Below are positions 1 to 4,534 of a stretch of 5,397 nt of DNA, one piece after another. Numbering within the stretch: position 1 is the first letter of the stretch; each line of letters begins with the position of its first letter. Source of the DNA: Bacteroidota bacterium (GTDB lineage Bacteria; Bacteroidota; Bacteroidia; Bacteroidales; WCHB1-69); assembly GCA_023459435.1 (NCBI GenBank), contig JAEWUL010000170.1, positions 1 through 5,397 on the forward strand, written 5' to 3'. A program made the translations under genes and the position numbers. A model generated the notes under the pieces. It did no database searches, had not been told where the DNA came from, and worked only from the letters and a program-made list of their open reading frames with translations.

Positions 1-147
1 ACGAGCTGGAGCGAGCGCCGTGATGGATGTTCTGAGATGGGATCGATTTGGTTAAGCGAAGTGCAGCGAAGTACGGGAGCGATAGCGGACCCCGGAAAAA
101 GCCCGACGGCGTGGGTAGAATCGTGGGTCGGGAAAGCCGGAATGCCC
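1..147 (+). repeat. GC-rich modular intergenic repeat, copy 1
   Basis: This GC-rich, non-coding stretch lies beyond the 3' end of the SDR gene. It contains a 10-bp near-tandem duplication (AGCGAAGTGC at 55-64, AGCGAAGTAC at 65-74), the box AGCGATAGC (78-86), an inverted pair CCCGAC (102-107)/GTCGGG (127-132), a direct repeat CGTGGGT (110-116 and 122-128) and the end box GCCGGAATGCCC (136-147). The two boxes recur in inverted orientation at 4492-4500 and 4359-4370, so the element belongs to a modular family with at least two members here. Repeats of this general style are common between genes in Bacteroidota; that part is from memory of the phylum, not from a search. The left edge is uncertain and may lie outside the window. 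No function is assigned. Confidence 0.6.
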
Positions 148-166
148 AAATAGATATTAGTTATAA

Positions 167-199
167 GGTTTTAGTTATTAGTTTTTTATACCTAAAACC
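167..199. repeat. 8-bp inverted repeat, possible weak terminator for the SDR gene
   Basis: GGTTTTAG at 167-174 is the exact complement of CTAAAACC at 192-199, with a 17-base A/T-rich loop. It lies just beyond the 3' end of the minus-strand SDR gene, and on that strand the right arm is followed by TTATAACT. The stem is A/T-rich and there is no clean U-tract, so a terminator role is only possible. Confidence 0.3.
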
Positions 200-223
200 C
201 AAAACCTAAAACCCAAAACCTAA
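191..223 (+). repeat. 14-bp tandem repeat, telomere-like
   Basis: The unit CCTAAAACCCAAAA occurs twice without mismatch (191-204 and 205-218), followed by a partial third copy CCTAA (219-223). It ends 9 bases before the stop codon of the SDR gene. Strand composition is extreme: no G on the + strand in the 33 bases. It looks like a short low-complexity array that could vary in copy number by slippage. No role is evident. Confidence 0.75.
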
Positions 224-232
224 TCGACATTC

Positions 233-1006
233 TCAATCCTGGATATATCGAACTGCTTTTACAACCCAATTTCTGGGGGCAAAAAGGACTAGCTTTGTTA
301 ATAGTTTGTTTCTAAACCCGGGAATGGCAACCGTTTTTCCATTCATCATCGCTTTGTATCCGTATTCGGCTACAGGCATGGAAGAAACCACTTTTTGTTT
401 TTTGAACAATCCACTCTCTTCTAAGGCAGCGGCTTTTTCAAATCCGGTGTCTGTTGGCCCCGGACATAATGTGGTTACTGTGATCCCCTGATCAGCAAAC
501 TCGTTGGCTATCGCTTCTGAAAAACTTAAAACATACGCTTTGGTAGCATAATAGATGGCCATTTTAGGACCGGGAAGGAAAGCGGCAATAGAAGCAACAT
601 TTAAAATGCGCCCTGAACCTTGCTCAATCATATCCTGCGCATATAACTTGGTGAGTTGCGTTAATGCCACAATATTCAGCGAGATCATCTCATACTCTTT
701 GAACCAGTCTGTCTCAGCAAAAAAACCAAAATCACCAAATCCGGCGTTGTTGATAAGGATATCTACCGTAATACCGAACTGTTTTGTTTGATTATACACC
801 TCCTGAGCGGCATCTTTTCTGGATAAATCTTGCTCAATAACCACCACTTCTATGTGGTAGTTGGATTCAAACTCGTGTTTAATTTCGAGCAGTTTTTGTT
901 TATTCCGGGCAACTAAAACCAAATCACCACCTTTTTTAGCATGGATTTTAGCAAGATCGAGTCCAATTCCACTTGAAGCTCCTGTGATTAATGCTGTATT
1001 GTTCAT
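233..1006 (-). CDS. Short-chain dehydrogenase/reductase (SDR), NAD(P)-dependent
   Basis: This 257-residue protein has the length and motif order of a classical SDR, a cytosolic Rossmann-fold oxidoreductase acting on a carbonyl or alcohol. Visible motifs are the cofactor loop TGASSGIG (8-15), D60 before the adenine pocket, NNAG (86-89), and the catalytic set N111, S139, Y152 and K156 (YYATK). CPGPTDT (181-187) follows, as usual. R34 at the end of the second strand (LVAR) suggests NADP(H) preference; this is inferred from family behaviour. The C-terminus is hydrophobic and basic, typical of the DltE/YqjQ-like SDR group often annotated only as 'SDR family oxidoreductase'. The substrate cannot be read from the sequence. 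The ATG start places the glycine motif at the usual distance from the N-terminus. The gene is transcribed alone, divergent from the helicase operon across a 113-base gap. Confidence 0.93.
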   Translation of the reverse strand: MNNTALITGASSGIGLDLAKIHAKKGGDLVLVARNKQKLLEIKHEFESNYHIEVVVIEQDLSRKDAAQEVYNQTKQFGITVDILINNAGFGDFGFFAETDWFKEYEMISLNIVALTQLTKLYAQDMIEQGSGRILNVASIAAFLPGPKMAIYYATKAYVLSFSEAIANEFADQGITVTTLCPGPTDTGFEKAAALEESGLFKKQKVVSSMPVAEYGYKAMMNGKTVAIPGFRNKLLTKLVLFAPRNWVVKAVRYIQD

Positions 1007-1019
1007 TTTTTGATCTATT

Positions 1020-1027
1020 CAAATATT
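1020..1027 (-). promoter_or_regulatory. Possible -7 element for the SDR gene
   Basis: Read on the minus strand this is AATATTTG, one mismatch from the Bacteroidota -7 consensus TAnnTTTG, 13 bases before the SDR start codon. A TTG lies about 15 bases further upstream, slightly closer than the usual spacing. Both the mismatch and the spacing make this tentative; it would imply a very short leader. Confidence 0.3.
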
Positions 1028-1058
1028 AATCTCATAAAACGACAACATTTTCTTATTA

Positions 1059-1092
1059 TTGTGCTCTCATTCAATTTTTTAGCGTATCTTTG
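1059..1092 (+). promoter_or_regulatory. Bacteroidota-type sigma promoter of the helicase operon
   Basis: TATCTTTG at 1085-1092 matches all fixed positions of the Bacteroidota -7 consensus TAnnTTTG. A TTG at 1059-1061 lies 23 bases upstream, at the upper end of the published TTG-N17-23-TAnnTTTG arrangement for Flavobacterium. Transcription would begin around 1098-1100, giving a leader of about 20 bases before the TTG start codon at 1120. The short A/T-rich leader has no room for a riboswitch and no Shine-Dalgarno sequence, as is normal in this phylum. Confidence 0.75.
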
Positions 1093-1119
1093 TAGCCAAT
1101 TTTAAATTCCATAACAACA

Positions 1120-2241
1120 TTGAAAACATTCTCAGAACTAGGTATTTACGATTATTTTGTAAAAGCCTTAAACGAAAATAATATTATACATCCTACTGAA
1201 ATCCAGTACAAAGCGATCCCTTTTTTGTTGAATGACGGGAAAGATTTCATTGGTCAGGCGCAAACCGGAACCGGCAAAACCGCTGCCTATGGCTTGCCGA
1301 TACTGCAAAAAATGGATGTTAAAAACAAACGACCTCAAGCACTGATCCTTTCGCCCACCCGTGAATTGGGACAACAAATAGCGAAACATCTGTTTAAATT
1401 CACGAAGTATGTTCCAGAGAAAATATTTGTGGAATCATTGTGTGGCGGAGCCAAAATAGATGCTCAAATCGCTTCTTTAAGAAGACCAACCCATATCATT
1501 GTGGCAACTCCGGGTCGGTTGGTTGATCTTCTCGATCGTAAAGCGATCTCCTTAACAGATGTAAAAACCATCGTTTTAGATGAGGCGGATGAGATGTTAA
1601 CATTAGGTTTCAAGAAGGAGTTGGATAGAATATTAAGCGCGACCAGAGGACAGCGGCACACCTGGCTGTTTTCAGCCACTTTACCTAAAGCGTTGAAAGA
1701 GATCATCACCGGATATCTGTCACCCAATGCGATGAAAATCCAAATCAACAAAGATGATGTGATCAATAGAAATATTGAACACAAATTTACATTATGCAGA
1801 CGCGAAGAGAAGAATGAGATTCTGATCCATTTTTTAAGAACACAGGTAGATTCACGTGGTGTCATTTTTTGCAGAACCAAAGCGGGTGCTCAGGCAGTGT
1901 CAGAACTTCTTGAAAAACAAGAATTTAATGTCGCAGCTCTTCAAGGAGATATGATCCAAAAAGATCGGGATAAGGTAATGAGAGCATTTAAAAGCAAGAA
2001 ATTACAACTTTTGGTTGCGACTGATCTTGCTGCCAGAGGTATTGATGTGGCTGATTTGGCTTGGGTGGTTCATTATGATCTTCCTGAGAAAACGGAATAC
2101 TTCACCCATCGTAGTGGAAGAACAGCACGAGCCGGAAAGAAAGGGTTCTCCTTGTGCATGATCACTACCGGTGACAGAGAAGCCTTGAGAGCGATTGAAA
2201 GAGAACTTCAAATCACTTTCAGAGAATATAATATTTACTAA
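1120..2241 (+). CDS. DEAD-box ATP-dependent RNA helicase, minimal core form
   Basis: This 373-residue cytosolic RNA helicase is almost only the two RecA-like domains. Motifs in order are: Q motif (PTEIQ, 25-29), Walker A AQTGTGKT (47-54), Ia PTREL (79-83), the GG pair (109-110), TPGR (130-133), DEAD (154-157), SAT (185-187), IV VIFCRT (248-253), [10 protein letters not shown] (301-309) and [12 protein letters not shown] (330-339). All catalytic residues are present, so it should be an active ATPase. It stops about 34 residues after motif VI and has no basic or RNA-recognition extension, so it is shorter than most bacterial paralogues. The start is TTG: an in-frame TAG at 1093 precedes it with no ATG or GTG between, and TTG puts the first aromatic of the Q motif at residue 4. 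It is the first gene of a three-gene operon. Substrate unknown; ribosome assembly or RNA turnover are typical for the family. Confidence 0.94.
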   Translation: MKTFSELGIYDYFVKALNENNIIHPTEIQYKAIPFLLNDGKDFIGQAQTGTGKTAAYGLPILQKMDVKNKRPQALILSPTRELGQQIAKHLFKFTKYVPEKIFVESLCGGAKIDAQIASLRRPTHIIVATPGRLVDLLDRKAISLTDVKTIVLDEADEMLTLGFKKELDRILSATRGQRHTWLFSATLPKALKEIITGYLSPNAMKIQINKDDVINRNIEHKFTLCRREEKNEILIHFLRTQVDSRGVIFCRTKAGAQAVSELLEKQEFNVAALQGDMIQKDRDKVMRAFKSKKLQLLVATDLAARGIDVADLAWVVHYDLPEKTEYFTHRSGRTARAGKKGFSLCMITTGDREALRAIERELQITFREYNIY

Positions 2242-2251
2242 TCCGTTAGTT

Positions 2252-2506
2252 ATGAGCGAATTTGTGAGCAATGATCCTTTACATGGAATCACTTTAAAAT
2301 ATATGCTGGAATATCTGGTTGAATTTTATGGATGGCATGAGATGTCACGTAGAATTAGAATCAATTGTTTTGCTAAAGATCCCTCTTTAAATTCCAGTTT
2401 GAAATTTTTAAGAAAAACCCCATGGGCACGAAATAAAGTGGAAATTCTATATTTGCAAACAATTAAGGAAAATCCTAACTTCACACCAATAACTGCTTCC
2501 CGTTAA
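2252..2506 (+). CDS. VF530/DUF2132-family small DNA-binding protein
   Basis: This 84-residue protein matches my memory of the VF530 (DUF2132) family, named after a Vibrio fischeri protein and described as a small helical fold resembling DNA-binding proteins. Recognisable blocks are NDPLHGITL (7-15), the LVEFYGW segment (22-28), RIRINCF (34-40), DPS (43-45) and the signature [13 protein letters not shown] (48-60) followed by KVE. The basic, aromatic central part fits nucleic-acid contact. No enzyme activity is expected. The ATG at 2252 is preferred over a TTG at 2195 in the same frame, because the longer form would overlap the upstream helicase by 47 bases and add 19 residues not typical of the family. 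It lies 10 bases after one helicase and 2 before the next, so it is very probably co-transcribed and may be translationally coupled. The biological role is not established. Confidence 0.88.
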   Translation: MSEFVSNDPLHGITLKYMLEYLVEFYGWHEMSRRIRINCFAKDPSLNSSLKFLRKTPWARNKVEILYLQTIKENPNFTPITASR

Positions 2507-2508
2507 TT

Positions 2509-3753
2509 ATGAAATTTAGTCAATACCGATTTGTTCCTGAACTGGAATCCAATTTAGAAGCAGCCGGGTTTAAAAAACCTACTGATATTCAATATAAAGC
2601 CATCACTCCAATTCTAAAAAAAGAGGATGTGTTGGCCATTGCACAAACCGGTACCGGTAAAACCGCCGCTTTTGCGATCCCAGTCATTCAGCTTCTGGCA
2701 ACCAATACTAAAAAGCTGCAACCCGGCGAAGTGAGATGTCTCGTTATGGTTCCAACGCACGAACTGGCTATTCAGGTGGCAGATGTGTTTCGGCAGTTTG
2801 TACAAGGTCTGGATATTCAGGTTTTAGGACTCTTTGGTGGTACTGAACAAGATCCTCAGATTGAACAGTTGAAAAAAGGGGCTGAGATAGTTGTTGCTAC
2901 TCCCGGTAGATTATTTGACCTTGAATCTCAACAAGTGATTCATCTCGAGCAAGTTGAAATCCTGGTTCTTGATGAAGCTGACCGCATGTTAGAGTTTGGT
3001 TTTCTGAAAGATATGCGCCACTTGGTAAAAAAACTGCCCAGATATAGACAAACACTTTTCTTTTCCGCTACCATCAACGAAAATATTAAAGATTTAGCCT
3101 ACGGTTTGGTGAGACATGCAGTCCGTATTCAAATCTCCCCTAAAGATAAAGTCTCTAAGAATATTGATCATTTCGTTTCCTATATCGAAATGGATCACAA
3201 ACGGTTTTTTCTTGAAAGTTTTATTTTAAAAAATCCTGAAGCCAAGATTCTGGTTTTTGTACGTACAAAAGTAAGAGCTGAACGAGTATTCAAAGCGATG
3301 GAACGGATAGAAATTCAGACAGAAACCATCCATGGGGATAAAGAGCAAGAGGTGAGAACTGCCGTAATGGATCGTTTTAAAAACGGAACAAATAAAGTAC
3401 TGATTGCCACTGACGTTTCCGCCAGAGGGGTAGATATCCCTAATGTGGACTTTGTGATCAACTACGACTTACCGGATGTTCCTGAGAACTATGTGCATAG
3501 AGTGGGTAGAACCGGTCGTGGAGTGAATAGAGGAACTGCGATCACTTTCTGTAGTGAGGAAGAAAAGGAAATATTAAAGGAGATTGAAACTTTCCTAAAA
3601 AAACCGATTTCGATTCTGGATATTGAAAAGAAAGATTATAAACTTACGGTAGATCTTACTATGGATACAAACCAGGATTGGAGGGCTTTGATGAAAGAGC
3701 AGGAAAAGATAGAGGAAACACTAAAAAGGAAACCCCATAAAAAGAAAAAGTAA
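2509..3753 (+). CDS. DEAD-box ATP-dependent RNA helicase, RhlE-like, lysine-rich tail
   Basis: This 414-residue cytosolic RNA helicase is a clear paralogue of the first one. Motifs are: Q motif (PTDIQ, 24-28), Walker A AQTGTGKT (45-52), Ia PTHELA (82-87), GG (110-111), TPGR (131-134), DEAD (155-158), SAT (186-188), IV VFVRTK (249-254), V ATDVSARGVDI (300-310) and VI HRVGRTGR (330-337). Motif Ia has histidine at residue 84 where arginine is nearly invariant (PTRELA). After the core is a 60-residue extension that is charged and ends in a basic stretch (KRKPHKKKK, 406-414), likely to add non-specific RNA affinity. The ATG at 2509 is two bases after the VF530 stop codon, so translation is probably coupled. 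'RhlE-like' rests on overall motif style and the basic tail, not on a search; the exact subfamily is uncertain. Likely roles are ribosome biogenesis or mRNA turnover. Confidence 0.94.
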   Translation: MKFSQYRFVPELESNLEAAGFKKPTDIQYKAITPILKKEDVLAIAQTGTGKTAAFAIPVIQLLATNTKKLQPGEVRCLVMVPTHELAIQVADVFRQFVQGLDIQVLGLFGGTEQDPQIEQLKKGAEIVVATPGRLFDLESQQVIHLEQVEILVLDEADRMLEFGFLKDMRHLVKKLPRYRQTLFFSATINENIKDLAYGLVRHAVRIQISPKDKVSKNIDHFVSYIEMDHKRFFLESFILKNPEAKILVFVRTKVRAERVFKAMERIEIQTETIHGDKEQEVRTAVMDRFKNGTNKVLIATDVSARGVDIPNVDFVINYDLPDVPENYVHRVGRTGRGVNRGTAITFCSEEEKEILKEIETFLKKPISILDIEKKDYKLTVDLTMDTNQDWRALMKEQEKIEETLKRKPHKKKK

Positions 3754-3771
3754 CCTGTTAGGGTTACTTTT
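3746..3771. terminator. Bidirectional intrinsic terminator overlapping the helicase stop codon
   Basis: AAAAGTAACC (3746-3755) pairs perfectly with GGTTACTTTT (3762-3771) around a 6-base loop TGTTAG. The helicase stop codon TAA (3751-3753) is inside the left arm. On the + strand the stem ends in TTTT; on the minus strand the left arm reads out as TTTTT followed by CTTTTT, a strong U-tract. It can therefore terminate both the helicase operon and the convergent OsmC-type gene. Confidence 0.82.
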
Positions 3772-3786
3772 CACTTTAAATGCAAA

Positions 3787-3805
3787 GATGCTCAAAGGAA
3801 GCATC
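3787..3805 (-). terminator. Weak hairpin after the OsmC-type gene
   Basis: GATGCT (3787-3792) pairs with AGCATC (3800-3805) over a 7-base loop. On the minus strand it lies 27 bases after the OsmC-type stop codon and is followed by TTTGCATTT, an interrupted U-tract. It could be a first, leaky terminator ahead of the stronger one at 3746-3771. Confidence 0.35.
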
Positions 3806-3832
3806 ATCATGCAGCGATTGTTTGTATCATGG

Positions 3833-4222
3833 TTAAATAATCGTAGATTTCACTTCGAAGGCAGGTGGGTTGGCCATGCTTCGTTTTACTTTACATAAAT
3901 CAGCAACATGAACCAAAGCAGGAACATATCTCTCGGGAAAACTTGCAGGAACTTGAATGTCGATGGTGATATCGGTTGGTAAACCACTTTCAGGATCAAA
4001 TTGCATGTTTTGGATCAATTTTATACCATCAGTAGATAACCCTCTTTGATCACAAAAGCCTTTGATAAAGATACCGGCACAGGTCCCAATAGAAGCGAGG
4101 AACAGTTCAAAAGGACTAGGAGCACTATTATTACCACCACCCTCAACAGGTTGGTCTGTTCTGATTACGTGACCGTTTAAATGAGCCGTGATCACTTTGT
4201 TTCCATCAAATGTAATTTCCAT
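3833..4222 (-). CDS. OsmC/Ohr-family protein, predicted thiol peroxidase-like
   Basis: This 129-residue protein is a single OsmC-like domain at close to the usual family length. Members form intertwined dimers in the cytosol and use two cysteines to reduce organic hydroperoxides. The first is C48 in the motif PSPFELFLASIGTCAG (35-50), the second is C110 in LCKVKRSM (109-116), followed by NPPAFEV as in many family members. R21 is at a position suitable for the conserved activating arginine, though I could not align it. The GGG preceding the PSP motif is also typical. It is closer in style to general OsmC-type proteins than to Ohr proper, so whether it acts on peroxides is an inference. It is a single-gene unit, convergent with the helicase operon, with its own Bacteroidota promoter about 68 bases upstream of the ATG. 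Confidence 0.9.
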   Translation of the reverse strand: MEITFDGNKVITAHLNGHVIRTDQPVEGGGNNSAPSPFELFLASIGTCAGIFIKGFCDQRGLSTDGIKLIQNMQFDPESGLPTDITIDIQVPASFPERYVPALVHVADLCKVKRSMANPPAFEVKSTII

Positions 4223-4289
4223 AATTGTTGATTTTTTAAATTGTTTTGTTTTCGGTTAATTTGATTTTTTCGATTAACATTTCAGAATG

Positions 4290-4297
4290 CAAAATTA
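4290..4297 (-). promoter_or_regulatory. -7 element of the OsmC-type gene promoter
   Basis: On the minus strand this reads TAATTTTG, an exact match to TAnnTTTG. Transcription would begin around 4283, giving an A/T-rich leader of about 60 bases before the ATG at 4222. No convincing TTG -33 element is seen 17-23 bases upstream, so the promoter may be weak or depend on an activator. Confidence 0.6.
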
Positions 4298-4328
4298 CAT
4301 CAAAAAAGGGGATAAATGCTATTTATTT

Positions 4329-4358
4329 TATAGATAAAGATTATAATAATTATCTATA
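4329..4358. repeat. A/T-rich 9-bp inverted repeat upstream of the OsmC-type promoter
   Basis: TATAGATAA (4329-4337) is the exact complement of TTATCTATA (4350-4358), with a 12-base spacer. It begins 31 bases upstream of the -7 element of the OsmC-type gene, which is where an activator or repressor could bind. It also abuts the GC-rich repeat box at 4359 and resembles the A/T-rich flank of the other repeat copy (149-171), so it may instead be part of that element. Confidence 0.4.
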
Positions 4359-4366
4359 GGGCATTC

Positions 4367-4405
4367 CGGCATTAGAGCCGCGCTAATATCACGGCTCTAA
4401 TGCCG
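4367..4405. repeat. Perfect 14-bp-arm hairpin within repeat copy 2
   Basis: CGGCATTAGAGCCG (4367-4380) is the exact complement of CGGCTCTAATGCCG (4392-4405), with an 11-base loop. The left arm overlaps the last four bases of the shared box. No U-tract follows on either strand, so an intrinsic terminator is not indicated, although it lies beyond the 3' end of the right-hand gene and could protect that transcript. Confidence 0.75.
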
Positions 4406-4459
4406 TCAGTCTCCGGCCCATACTCCTCGTTGCGCTGCAAGGGTCTGAACGGCCGGGAT

Positions 4460-4487
4460 GTAGAGACGCCATGCATGGCGTCTCTAC
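4460..4487. repeat. Perfect 28-bp palindrome within repeat copy 2
   Basis: The half GTAGAGACGCCATG (4460-4473) is followed immediately by its exact complement (4474-4487), so the 28 bases are fully self-complementary with no spacer. It contains ATGCAT at the centre. Palindromes beginning GTAGAGACG occur as dispersed elements in several bacterial groups, as far as I recall. It lies 48 bases beyond the stop codon of the right-hand gene on its downstream side. Confidence 0.8.
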
Positions 4488-4534
4488 CAGAGCTATCGCT
4501 TTGCCCGATCTATTTCCCTTTCAAAAAAATTGTC

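Larger units (their letters stand above)
4359..4500 (-). repeat. GC-rich modular intergenic repeat, copy 2
   Basis: This fills most of the 312-base gap between the OsmC-type gene and the right-hand gene. It begins with GGGCATTCCGGC (4359-4370) and ends with GCTATCGCT (4492-4500), the complements of the boxes in copy 1, so the two copies are inverted relative to each other. The interval between boxes is 142 bases here and 70 in copy 1; the difference is close to the combined size of two perfect hairpins found only here. The middle (4406-4459) contains CCGGCC/GGCCGG arms (4413-4418, 4451-4456) and an imperfect palindrome near TTGCGCTGCAA. No coding potential is seen. The remaining gap (4501-4534) holds nothing recognisable. 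Confidence 0.65.

Noticed and set aside
1..151. Open + strand frame of about 50 codons from the window edge to a TAG at 149-151.
   Set aside because: It lies entirely in the GC-rich repeat, has direct and inverted repeats inside it and an odd W/S/G-rich translation; repeat copy 2 does not keep a related frame.
191..223. CRISPR array.
   Set aside because: The units are directly adjacent 14-mers without unique spacers and no cas gene is present.
1464..1880. 138-codon minus-strand open frame inside the first helicase.
   Set aside because: It is antisense to conserved DEAD-box motifs and its translation shows no recognisable domain; the other antisense and offset frames in the helicases, SDR and right-hand gene were dropped for the same reason.
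2195..2251. Longer N-terminus (TTG at 2195) for the VF530-type protein.
   Set aside because: It overlaps the upstream helicase and adds 19 residues outside the recognised domain; the ATG at 2252 fits the spacing and the family length.
2195..2254. Programmed frameshift joining the first helicase to the VF530 frame.
   Set aside because: The frames overlap for 47 bases, but no slippery heptamer or downstream structure is visible, and the VF530 gene has its own ATG.
78..4500. Composite transposon bounded by the two inverted GC-rich repeats.
   Set aside because: There is no transposase or integrase in the interval, the repeats share only short boxes, and the genes inside are ordinary housekeeping types.
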